This document shows, in pieces, positions 54,399 through 62,453 of a stretch of 64,000 nt of DNA. The stretch spans positions 9,425-73,424 of the forward strand of contig JAGKWY010000003.1 in NCBI GenBank assembly GCA_021151625.1. Reading direction: 5' to 3'. Both the position numbers and the translations under genes were made by a program. Position 1 is the first letter of the stretch. Each line of letters starts with the position of its first letter. The stretch is from Gammaproteobacteria bacterium. Lineage in GTDB: Bacteria; Pseudomonadota; Gammaproteobacteria; Pseudomonadales; Cellvibrionaceae. The notes beneath the pieces were generated by a model that was given only the letters and a program-made list of their open reading frames with translations, made no database searches and was not told the origin of the DNA.

Positions 54399-55604
54399 AT
54401 GAATTTTGTCGTATTTAATTTCCATGACGTAATACTACTGATGACAGCCATACTCTGCTGTTTATTTGCACTGTTACTGATCGCGACCAATCCGCCCAAA
54501 AACATCAGCAACTATTTCCTGGCCGCGTTTTTGATTGCCCACGCCTTTATTCCCCTGCACGAATTGATTCTCTGGGGAGCGGAATTCAAGCTACACGTGC
54601 GCGAAAAATGGCCGCAGGTCTATTTCATCGGCGCTTTCGCCTATTACCTGGATGCCGTCATCCTCTACTTCTATGTGAAGTCGCTGGTGTTCCGCGATTT
54701 CCATATCCGTACCAAAGACTACTTGCACCTGATCCCGCTCGCGCTCTTTGCCCTGTTTATGGTTTTTGGTTTCTATCGCTACCCGGCAGAGTTGCGTCTG
54801 GAGTGGATCAACAGCGAGTCTTTTGTTTACAGCGGTGGCTATATCACCATCGAGTTTCTGTGCAAAACCCTGCGTATTGCCTACTGCGCGGCGGTCTTGA
54901 TGCTGATCTTCAAATACAAGGACATTCTCAAGACCACCCATTCCAATATTGAAAAGGTGGATATCCTCTGGCTCAAAATCCTGGTGGTCGGCTTTATGGT
55001 GATTACCCTGATGCACGAGCTACTCGCCATCGCCAAGGTGATTGGCTATCTCACCGGTTACGACTTCCAGCATCCCAACCCGCAAGGCAATGTGATTGAG
55101 TACATAGGCCTGAGCGGCAATTACGCGCTCTTCTTCCTGGTCTGCACCCTGGTATTTACCAGCATGCGCTACTTCAGCAATTTTGAAGCGGTAAAACAAA
55201 AGGAAGTCAAAGAGCCGCCCAAAAAATCCACGCAAGAGAAACTGCTCAACCCCGAGTACGCCGCCAAGATCGACGGCATTATGCGCAACCAGAAAACCTA
55301 CCTGAATCCAGAGCTGACGTTGGATATGCTTGCCGATACTTTGGGCATAGCGGCCAAGGATTTATCCATGATCATCAATCGCCACTTCAATTTGAATTTC
55401 TATGAATTCGTGAATGGCTATCGCATTGAAGAGGCGCAGAAGCGGTTGCTGGACCCGGCCAACAAAGAAAAAACCATTACTGATATTTATCTGGAAGTCG
55501 GCTTTAACAGCAAATCGGTATTCAACACGTTTTTCAAAAAGCTGGTCGGGAAAACCCCGTCCGAATATCGCCAAAACCCGGAGCCGGTGGCTGCGGAAAA
55601 TTGA
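54399..55604 (+). CDS. Membrane-bound AraC-family regulator (7TM-AraC)
   Basis: 401 residues. The N-terminal ~260 residues hold about seven hydrophobic segments (for example VILLMTAILCCLFALLLIAT, IGAFAYYLDAVILYFYVKSL, LIPLALFALFMVFGFY, FFLVCTLVFTSMRYF). A charged linker (KQKEVKEPPKKSTQEK) leads to an AraC helix-turn-helix domain at ~290-395: LTLDMLADTLGIAAKDLSMI and KTITDIYLEVGFNSKSVFNT with FKKLVGKTPSEYR. Such proteins couple a membrane signal to transcription of nearby genes. It is divergent from the CBM6-GH5-CBM6 gene, so control of the beta-glucan locus is the natural inference. Confidence 0.9.
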   Translation: MNFVVFNFHDVILLMTAILCCLFALLLIATNPPKNISNYFLAAFLIAHAFIPLHELILWGAEFKLHVREKWPQVYFIGAFAYYLDAVILYFYVKSLVFRDFHIRTKDYLHLIPLALFALFMVFGFYRYPAELRLEWINSESFVYSGGYITIEFLCKTLRIAYCAAVLMLIFKYKDILKTTHSNIEKVDILWLKILVVGFMVITLMHELLAIAKVIGYLTGYDFQHPNPQGNVIEYIGLSGNYALFFLVCTLVFTSMRYFSNFEAVKQKEVKEPPKKSTQEKLLNPEYAAKIDGIMRNQKTYLNPELTLDMLADTLGIAAKDLSMIINRHFNLNFYEFVNGYRIEEAQKRLLDPANKEKTITDIYLEVGFNSKSVFNTFFKKLVGKTPSEYRQNPEPVAAEN

Positions 55605-55674
55605 CAAGTTGTGGGAAATCGAAAAGGCTGCGGGTGAAAATCGCCAGCGGATAAAACAAGCCTCAGGAGTGTTC

Positions 55675-56964
55675 ATGGAACATATTGTGATTTATGCACT
55701 GGGTACGGGTGGCGATATAGACCCGATGGTGGCGATGGGAATTGAGTTAACGCGCCGCGGCTATCGCGTTAGTTTTTTATCCAATGATTATTTTCAAGCG
55801 CGGATTTCAGCAGCGGGCCTTGAATTTATATCGGTTGGTACGCTTGAGGAATATCATAAAGGCAACAGCGTGACTGCCTGGGAATCCAGAAATCATGTGG
55901 ATAATTTTGAGCACTATCATGCGCCCGCATTTGAACCGGCATTTGACTATGTAAAAAACCTGGCAGGAAATAAAGTGTTGGTGCTTGCGCTCGGTGAAGA
56001 AAACGGCGCGGCAGCAGCGGCGGAAAAATTCAACATTCCATTTATAAAGTTGCTGTTATCCCCCAATCTTATTTTTTCTGCCTACAGCCCACCTGCACCT
56101 ATGAAGTGGGCCATTCCCAAGAGTATCCCGCGTTTTATTGTGCGCTTTTTGTTGCGCCGCAATCGCAAAACCCGTTTCAAGGTGTTTTGCAGAATGGAGC
56201 ATACCCAAGCGTATTTGGCCACCCGCCAACGCTTGCAATGCCCGCTGAAATTTACAACGGAATCCGGCGCGCTATTACAAATTGGTTTCTTTCCTGAATG
56301 GTTTGGTATGCCTGCCAAAGACTGGCCAACCAATTTAAAACTGGTGGGTTTTCCGCTACAAAATCGCGCGAGCAACCAGAGTCGCAATGAGTTGGATAGC
56401 TTCGTTGAACAACAAGGCGCGCCGCTGATTTTTACTTCGGGCACCGGAGTGAAAGATGTGGTGGAGTTATTTACCGAAGGGCGAAAAATCTGTGAGCAAT
56501 TGCAAGTGCCCGGCGTATTTGTTGGCGGTGCCAGTGGCGCTGAGCTGTTACAAGGTTCAGCGCTCTGTATGCATCTGGACTATATCGATTTTGAATACGC
56601 CTTATCAAAAGCCCGGGCCGTGATTCATCACGGCGGCATGGGCACCACCGCACAGGCTATTAAAGCCGCAATTCCGCAACTGATTCGCCCCATCAAATAC
56701 GATCAACCCGATAACGCAGATCGCATCTATAAATTAGGCTTGGGCACTTATGTTATGCCCGCGCGATTTAACGCCGAAGTCGTTGCGCCCATGATCGCCA
56801 ACATGCTGCAAAAAGCAAAAAACTCCAAAGCGCTACGCTTCTATGCGGCGGATGTTATCAATAGCCGTGCGATTATTGAGGCGAGCGATTTGATTGAAGG
56901 GGAGTTAAAAAAATTGGAAGGGAAATTAATGGATTTAACTGAAGAGGTTGCAGTGCACTCCTGA
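55675..56964 (+). CDS. GT1-type glycosyltransferase (MGT/UGT-like)
   Basis: 429 residues from ATG 55675, which has AGGAG upstream; the frame is open further back but overlaps the regulator gene. The GT-B fold begins IVIYALGTGGDIDPMVAMG and carries the nucleotide-sugar signature HHGGMGTTAQAIKAAIPQLI with RPIKYDQPDNA, as in UDP-glycosyltransferases of lipids, sterols and macrolides. The acceptor is unknown. It follows the AraC-type regulator by 70 bp on the same strand and may be cotranscribed. A link to the PKS product 11 kb away is possible but unsupported. Confidence 0.87.
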   Translation: MEHIVIYALGTGGDIDPMVAMGIELTRRGYRVSFLSNDYFQARISAAGLEFISVGTLEEYHKGNSVTAWESRNHVDNFEHYHAPAFEPAFDYVKNLAGNKVLVLALGEENGAAAAAEKFNIPFIKLLLSPNLIFSAYSPPAPMKWAIPKSIPRFIVRFLLRRNRKTRFKVFCRMEHTQAYLATRQRLQCPLKFTTESGALLQIGFFPEWFGMPAKDWPTNLKLVGFPLQNRASNQSRNELDSFVEQQGAPLIFTSGTGVKDVVELFTEGRKICEQLQVPGVFVGGASGAELLQGSALCMHLDYIDFEYALSKARAVIHHGGMGTTAQAIKAAIPQLIRPIKYDQPDNADRIYKLGLGTYVMPARFNAEVVAPMIANMLQKAKNSKALRFYAADVINSRAIIEASDLIEGELKKLEGKLMDLTEEVAVHS

Positions 56965-56994
56965 ATCAGCGAGTGCATGCTGGGCTATCAACGC

Positions 56995-57414
56995 TTAATG
57001 TCCACCAGTAAATTCGGGGTCAAGATAGTAAGCAGCGCGTTTTCCTTTGTATTTATACATGCCTAATAAATGGAATATCCAGGTACCTATAAACTCGTTG
57101 GTAATCGCAATGGGTTTATCAAATTGATCAATAAAATCTTCGTCGGTTTCTTTTTCTGATGTGTCAACATTATATTGAGTAAGCAAACTGCTTCTAACGG
57201 TTACATCAGGGTTCGCGTTCTGGTAGGTAAAAGTAAGCGTATCACCCACCTTAAATTCAGCTGGCATTTGATTTTGCTGTAACGGGGGGGTAATTGTCGG
57301 AACCCCTGTTACCTGATAATCCACTTGGGTAACTTCACTGCCTTTTATCCTTTTTGGGAAGAGCAGCGTGAACGTATATTGAGTGTTTTGGGTACTTTTA
57401 GTTTTCTTGGGCAT
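56995..57414 (-). CDS. Hypothetical protein in kinase operon
   Basis: 139 residues, no signal peptide, Lys-rich N-terminus (MPKKTKSTQNTQYTFTLLF). Beta-rich pattern (VTQVDYQVTGVPTITPP, KVGDTLTFTYQNANPDVTVR) with an aromatic C-terminal part (FIGTWIFHLLGMYKYKGKR). No family recognised. It starts 22 bp after the Ser/Thr kinase stop, so it is very probably in that operon and could be a substrate or partner of the kinase, which is inference from position only. Confidence 0.7.
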   Translation of the reverse strand: MPKKTKSTQNTQYTFTLLFPKRIKGSEVTQVDYQVTGVPTITPPLQQNQMPAEFKVGDTLTFTYQNANPDVTVRSSLLTQYNVDTSEKETDEDFIDQFDKPIAITNEFIGTWIFHLLGMYKYKGKRAAYYLDPEFTGGH

Positions 57415-57436
57415 ATTGAATCCTTTTGTGAACAGT

Positions 57437-59740
57437 TTAAAAACTGCCGCTTGCGCGACGTAAGTCTAAAAGGTCGGGTTCTGCTTGAATTAACTTTAAC
57501 GGGTAACCGAGTTCTACTGCCTTGGTGAGTGCTGCTATAGCTGCATCGCGCTCACCTAACAATTCATAAGCCAGGCCCGCACGAAAATGAACATTAGCAC
57601 TTTTTGGCGCGAGCGCAATTACACGTTCTAACATCGGTTTGGCCTGTGCGTGATCATTAAGTCGTGCCTGGTACAGCGCCATACGTGAAATGAGTGTGAC
57701 ATCTTCTGCCCTACGCTCTAATAGCGGTGTTAGTAAATCACGAGCTTTTTGGTAAGCTTTTTGCGCTTCAAGTTCGCGCCCTGGAATCCAACGCAATGTG
57801 TCTGCCAAATTTGCCCAAGCGAGGTGGCTATTTGGGTTGCCTTTACTGGGTGATACAGCAGCCTCAAATGCGGCGGCGGCACCTACATAATCTCCGCGTA
57901 AAAACAGAGCATTGCCAAGATTTCCTTGTAGTTGTTCACTGGAGCGTATTTGAAGGCCTTGCTGCAAAACTTGTAATGCTTCATCGGAACGGTTTTGGTA
58001 AGTCAAGGCCCAGCTTAGGTAGGCATAGGAAATAACAGCATCAGGTTGAAGTTGAATGCTTAATCGAAATGCATCTTCTGCTTTTTTGTAATTATTCTGG
58101 GCGATATAGATACCCCCTAGCTCATCAGCGAAAAATCGTTCTTGCGGAAATTGCTTTAAGCCTTGCTGTGCCAGTTGGATTGCCTCGTCATAACGCTGTG
58201 CCGAATGCAGTGCTAACACTTTGCCGCGCCAGGCAAATACATTGGTTGGTTCAAACTTTAGTGCTTGTTCAAACGCAGCAAGTGCTTTGTCATACATGGA
58301 TTTGAAAGTAAGCAATTGTCCCAGTGCGACATGAGCCAGAGCAAGTTGCGAATTTAACTGCAGTGCTTGTTGCGCGCTAGCATCTGCCTTTTGCATCCAA
58401 ATGGGATCTTCGCTGTCTCCTCTGAACCTGTAGCTATATACCAGTGATAAACCTGCAACTGCAGCAGCGTTGTTAGGGGTATGGTAAAGAATTGTGTTAA
58501 AGCTTTTTTCAGCGTCCTCTAAGCTGCCGGGCCTGTCGTACACTTTTAGTGCCTCAAGCCCCTTATTAAACTCACGCGCTTGCGAATAGGGTTCGGAAGG
58601 AGTGTTGGTTTCGGTGGTTTCATCTGCTGCGGTTTGTTCACTGGGTAGTTGCTTAAGTGACAGTTGCCAAACAGCAACGGCAGCAATAATCAAAATGCTG
58701 CATAACCCAACACCCGCGCTAATTTTATTTTCACGCAGATAATTTTTAATACGCTGCCCGCGAGATGCTGGCTGCATTTTGTTAGCAGCTACAAAGCGTG
58801 TTTCAAAGGTTGGGTGATCTTGCGTGCGCACGGGTTTGTTGAGTGCTGCTACGGGCATGGCGAGTGCCTGGGTGTCGTCGCTGAGTGAGTCATCCCGCCA
58901 ACTCAATTCTTTCAATTTTTCAAATTGCGCAGCAACCCAGTGGGTATTGTCCGGGCGTTTTTCTGGGTCTTTGGATAACAGTTGACCGAGTAAATCAATA
59001 AATTCGGCGGGCAGGTCCGGGTTGTGTTGCTGTGGCGACGTGGGCGGGTGCGAAATAATTCGCTGCATGGTTTGCAGTTTGTTGCTGGTGTCGCCAAACG
59101 GATGTGCGCCGCATAACAATTGATACGCGAGAATCCCGAGTGAAAATAAATCGCTTTTAAAGGTGATGGCTTCACCCAGCGCCTGCTCGGGTGACATGGA
59201 GCAATAACTGCCGGCAACGTGATCGGTAAGTGTGCCTTTAAAGTCCTGCGATTTGGCGATGCCGAGGTCGGTAATTTTTGCCTGGCCGCGTTTGTTGATC
59301 AGGATATTTTCGGTTTTTAAATCGCGGTGAATAATGCCGGCATCGTGCGCAACCGCGAGGCCTTCGCTGATTTGCGCCAGCCACTGTAAACGCTGGGCGA
59401 TGGGCACAATATGTTCGCGCAAATAGGTGTGCAGGTTTTGGCCGTCCACCAATTCCATCACCAGTGCCAGCTGTTCGGGTTCTTCAATGAAATCGTAAAT
59501 CTGGACGATGTTCGGGTGATTTAATTTGGCGAGTAACAGGGCTTCGCGTTTGAAGCGTTCAATGTAGTGGGCTTCAAATAATTCAGTGCGCAGGCATTTG
59601 ATGGCGACTTCGCGCTCCAGCCGGGTATCGCGCGCGCGATACACCAAACCCATACCGCCGCGCCCAATGCATTGCTGCAATTGGTAATGCCCCAGGCGGG
59701 GCAGTGGGGCAGTGTTGTTATCGGGCGTAGCCTGGGTCAT
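57437..59740 (-). CDS. Membrane Ser/Thr protein kinase with TPR sensor domain
   Basis: 767 residues. An N-terminal Hanks-type kinase (~15-275) has the Gly loop IGRGGMGLVYRARD, Lys in VAIKCLRTE, HRD loop IIHRDLKTENILI, and DLG (usual DFG variant in bacteria) in ITDLGIAKSQ. A linker precedes one TM (ISAGVGLCSILIIAAVAVWQL, ~345-365). The C-terminal half is made of TPR repeats (for example ALAAFEQALKFEPTNVFAWRG, AEDAFRLSIQLQPDAVISYA, AIAALTKAVELGYPLK), probably periplasmic and protein-binding. It follows the FHA protein gene by 18 bp; kinase-FHA pairs are classic signalling partners in which FHA reads phospho-threonine. The inputs and targets are not identifiable. Confidence 0.92.
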   Translation of the reverse strand: MTQATPDNNTAPLPRLGHYQLQQCIGRGGMGLVYRARDTRLEREVAIKCLRTELFEAHYIERFKREALLLAKLNHPNIVQIYDFIEEPEQLALVMELVDGQNLHTYLREHIVPIAQRLQWLAQISEGLAVAHDAGIIHRDLKTENILINKRGQAKITDLGIAKSQDFKGTLTDHVAGSYCSMSPEQALGEAITFKSDLFSLGILAYQLLCGAHPFGDTSNKLQTMQRIISHPPTSPQQHNPDLPAEFIDLLGQLLSKDPEKRPDNTHWVAAQFEKLKELSWRDDSLSDDTQALAMPVAALNKPVRTQDHPTFETRFVAANKMQPASRGQRIKNYLRENKISAGVGLCSILIIAAVAVWQLSLKQLPSEQTAADETTETNTPSEPYSQAREFNKGLEALKVYDRPGSLEDAEKSFNTILYHTPNNAAAVAGLSLVYSYRFRGDSEDPIWMQKADASAQQALQLNSQLALAHVALGQLLTFKSMYDKALAAFEQALKFEPTNVFAWRGKVLALHSAQRYDEAIQLAQQGLKQFPQERFFADELGGIYIAQNNYKKAEDAFRLSIQLQPDAVISYAYLSWALTYQNRSDEALQVLQQGLQIRSSEQLQGNLGNALFLRGDYVGAAAAFEAAVSPSKGNPNSHLAWANLADTLRWIPGRELEAQKAYQKARDLLTPLLERRAEDVTLISRMALYQARLNDHAQAKPMLERVIALAPKSANVHFRAGLAYELLGERDAAIAALTKAVELGYPLKLIQAEPDLLDLRRASGSF

Positions 59741-59758
59741 TAATCTCTCATTACCCGA

Positions 59759-60622
59759 TTATTGGGAGCAGCAGGATGAGGCGAGGGTGAGTTTGTCGCC
59801 TTTGTAAATTTTAAATTTCTCGCAGCCAAAACGAATCTTGCCGCCGCGCCTTTCCAGCAGGCATTGCTGCCCAAGGGCATCGGGCAGGGAATCGGCCAGT
59901 TGTTTGCGCGCGCGGAAAATCTGGATGTTCATGTGCGTGCTGTCCAATCCCAGCTCGGCCGCAAGTTGATCGGCATAAACCCAGCCCTGGCTCTTGGTAT
60001 CCAGTCCGCGTGTTGCATCTTCGGCGCGGTGGCGGGCGAGTTGCAGCAGCAGGTAGTGATGGGTGCGCACGGCGAGGTCGAGTGTTTGCTGGTGATGCAA
60101 TTCGAGCTGGGTGGTTTCCTCATCCAGGCTCATATTAAAAATAAATTCGTAATCGTTGATATGGCGCGAGGCCTTGGCTTCGGTCGGACCAACAATTTGC
60201 GCGCGCACAAATTGCCAGTGGCTGTTGGAAAATTGCACCAGGTCGCCATCGTTTAATTCGATCGGCTCTTCGTGTTGTTGATGCAGTGGTTCGCGTCGCC
60301 AGTGCTGCGAGTCTTCATTGAAATAGAGCGCCAGCTCCGGGGTGTTGGCATCGGGCAGCAAATGGTAGCGGCTCAAATAAATAGGCGCTGTCTGCAGTGG
60401 ATTTTTGTCGAGCGGCCAAAGCATGTCGGCCGGTGCGGCAATATCGATCACTTTAAAGCCGGGGTCGCTCTGCTCGGCAAAATGAATGACATCACTGGCT
60501 TCCAAATCGCGGGTGTCGCCCTGGCCAAGGCTGATGCCATTAATCCAGGTGCCGTTGAGGCCGAGGTTTTTAATGCGCCAGTGACGGCCATTCCATTCAA
60601 TGGCCGCATGCAATTTGGACAC
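59759..60622 (-). CDS. FHA-domain protein, apparently 5'-truncated frame (see frameshift note)
   Basis: 287 residues from GTG 60622 with a stop just upstream. The frame opens in the middle of an FHA domain: SKLHAAIEWNGRHWRIKNLG and LNGTWINGISLG correspond to the second half, including the phospho-Thr-binding S-x-x-H and N-G-T motifs. The missing strands are encoded in another frame directly upstream (TTG 60723; ITNRPSVCIKAM), so a frameshift near 60622 is likely. The rest (~100-287) has a second beta-rich segment and a C-terminal helical, winged-helix-like part (GWVYADQLAAELGLDSTHMN, RARKQLADSLPDALGQ), suggesting an FHA-HTH regulator. It should bind phosphorylated targets of the kinase encoded 18 bp downstream. 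Confidence 0.75.
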   Translation of the reverse strand: MSKLHAAIEWNGRHWRIKNLGLNGTWINGISLGQGDTRDLEASDVIHFAEQSDPGFKVIDIAAPADMLWPLDKNPLQTAPIYLSRYHLLPDANTPELALYFNEDSQHWRREPLHQQHEEPIELNDGDLVQFSNSHWQFVRAQIVGPTEAKASRHINDYEFIFNMSLDEETTQLELHHQQTLDLAVRTHHYLLLQLARHRAEDATRGLDTKSQGWVYADQLAAELGLDSTHMNIQIFRARKQLADSLPDALGQQCLLERRGGKIRFGCEKFKIYKGDKLTLASSCCSQ

Positions 60623-60723
60623 ATAGCTTTAATACAGACGCTGGGCCTGTTTGTTATTGCTTTCAGGTTAGTTGTAATTCTGTGTAATAGGCAATTATCG
60701 AGCCGGACTATAGATTGCCACAA
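60623..60723 (-). pseudogene. Probable N-terminal part of the FHA protein in a shifted frame
   Basis: From TTG 60723 (AGGA upstream) the minus strand reads MWQSIVRLDNC...LKAITNRPSVCIKAM before shifting out of register. Joined to SKLHAAIEW in the next frame this gives a continuous FHA-like N-terminus. A real mutation, a sequencing error or recoding would each fit. Confidence 0.45.
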
Positions 60724-60798
60724 TATGGCAGTGTTTTCCTATCGCCCTGGATACACGATGAGCCTGAAATGCGCGAATGGTAGCACGGGGTTGTGACT

Positions 60799-62007
60799 AT
60801 GATTGGTCTGTTTAGAGCATCTTCTACCCATAAGCCGGTTGCGCGCGCTATTCATAAATTTAATCAATCATCCACGGCCAAGTGGGTACCGCTCAACAAA
60901 AGCTTTATTACCCTCACCAAAATTATTTTGCGCGCTGCCAGCGAGCGCTTAAACCTCGCACAGGTTGCTGTGACTTTGCGCTGTGTTACCCATCAGGGCT
61001 ATCGCCATTTGCTATTGGTGAATGACGAGCGCGATTTGCAAGTGGCCGCTGTTGGGCAGGTGGAGGAGTTTATTATTTCCTCGCAGGACACTATTGCCGC
61101 GCCCTTTGCCAACTTTAAGGCGGATACCACCTTCAGTTTGCCGCTCGATTTTAAATTGCCCCAGGGCAATGGTCAGCGCCTCGGTTATTTAATCGCCCAA
61201 TGCCGGCCGCAGGGGGCAATCAAACGCGACCAACTATTGAAAGACCTGGCATTGGTGGCTGATGAAATTGTGCGCACCATTGGCCGCTATCAAACACGCT
61301 ATCGCGCGATTCATGTCTATGGCGATCAGAGTTTCTGGATCGGCAATAGCAAAGCATTGCGCCAGCTGGATCAACGGATGGATCTCTTGGCCAAAGGGAA
61401 TATGCCAGTGCTGGTGCGCGCCGATAAGGGCACCGGTAAAGTGATTGCCGCGCGCAGCCTGCACTGTTTGGGGCGGCCGGAACTGGCTCCGTTTATTGAA
61501 TCGGATTGCAGCGAGTGGGAGGCGGGCAATGCGGCCAGCATCCTGCAATCCCTGCACAGTTTTGCCAATGGTGGCACTTTGTTTTTACGCAATCTGGATG
61601 CGCTTTCCTCCAGCGACTTTCACTGCCTGCATGAATTCTGGCGCAGTGCGTCAAAAGCCGAATTTGATGGCAGCTACAGCCTGAAATTGATCCTGAGTGT
61701 GAGTCGAACCCATGGTGTGCTGGGCGCAGCGCAGAGCCATTGGTTGGCGCAACATGCCCAGGAATTACACCTGCCCGGATTGAGTGAGCGCCGGGAAGAT
61801 ATTCGCGATCTCACCCAGTTTTTTATCCAGGAATTTGCCCTGGGCGAAGCCTTCGATTTAACCGAGGAAGCCTGGTGCCTGCTTGAAGCTGCGCCCTGGC
61901 CGGGCCACGTTGAGCAGTTAAAGGAATTGATCAAAAAACTGGTACTGGTGGCTGACGGTACTTTGGTCTCTGCCACCGAGTTGCGCGCCCTGTTGGGGCA
62001 GCACTAA
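60799..62007 (+). CDS. Degenerate sigma54-activator-like AAA+ protein without DNA-binding domain
   Basis: 402 residues from ATG 60799 (GGGG eight bases upstream; GTG at 60793 is also in frame). A GAF-like N-terminal half (~30-170) precedes an AAA+ region resembling the sigma54 interaction domain: VRADKGTGKVIAARSLH at Walker A (no Ser/Thr after Lys), ANGGTLFLRNLDAL at Walker B (acidic pair replaced by Arg/Asn), LPGLSERREDIRDLTQFFI and APWPGHVEQLKELIKKLV. The ELFG/GAFTGA sigma54-contact segment is absent and no Fis-type HTH follows. It is therefore unlikely to be an ATP-driven transcription activator and is better seen as a scaffold or signalling partner of the divergent FHA/kinase operon. Confidence 0.78.
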   Translation: MIGLFRASSTHKPVARAIHKFNQSSTAKWVPLNKSFITLTKIILRAASERLNLAQVAVTLRCVTHQGYRHLLLVNDERDLQVAAVGQVEEFIISSQDTIAAPFANFKADTTFSLPLDFKLPQGNGQRLGYLIAQCRPQGAIKRDQLLKDLALVADEIVRTIGRYQTRYRAIHVYGDQSFWIGNSKALRQLDQRMDLLAKGNMPVLVRADKGTGKVIAARSLHCLGRPELAPFIESDCSEWEAGNAASILQSLHSFANGGTLFLRNLDALSSSDFHCLHEFWRSASKAEFDGSYSLKLILSVSRTHGVLGAAQSHWLAQHAQELHLPGLSERREDIRDLTQFFIQEFALGEAFDLTEEAWCLLEAAPWPGHVEQLKELIKKLVLVADGTLVSATELRALLGQH

Positions 62008-62185
62008 TTTTTCTTTTGTATTTCCTTTTCTCTAATAGGCATTCTTGCCGCATTTCTACGGAGTCCCCCTCTGTCATCTGGTAAGTCTTTCCGCTTTGTT
62101 GTTCACCTGCGGGGGCGGGGTTATACTGCCCCGTCTTTTACCCGGCCCTGAAGCTTGGTCTTCCGGGTGTTTTCGGATCTGTACT

Positions 62186-62395
62186 ATGAAGCTCCCCGTG
62201 TTGTTACTGTTATCCTGCCTTGGTGCAGGGTTGGCTGCTTGTGGGCAAAAAGGCCCGCTCTACTTGCCTGCGGAAAATCCCGAGCCGGGCAGTGGCGAGC
62301 AGGCGCCTGTCAAAATAGAAGCGCCAGCCAAAACCGATGCGCCGGTCAAAACAGACGTACCGACCAAAACCGAAAAACCGGCGGATGCATCCTGA
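62186..62395 (+). CDS. lptM: Small lipoprotein, LptM (YifL)-like
   Basis: 69 residues from ATG 62186; a longer in-frame start at 62045 has no signal. Lipoprotein signal LPVLLLLSCLGAGLAAC is followed by the family hallmark CGQKGPLYLP right after the lipid-bearing Cys. The tail is low-complexity, with repeated A-P-(V/A)-K-T-D units. In enterobacteria this small protein helps oxidative maturation of the LptD LPS translocon. Its place before lysA and dapF matches the conserved gammaproteobacterial order. Confidence 0.85.
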   Translation: MKLPVLLLLSCLGAGLAACGQKGPLYLPAENPEPGSGEQAPVKIEAPAKTDAPVKTDVPTKTEKPADAS

Positions 62396-62453
62396 TTTTG
62401 TATCCCTGTTTGTTGGGCCCTATTTTTCACTGATTGTTGATTGAGACTGGTTT

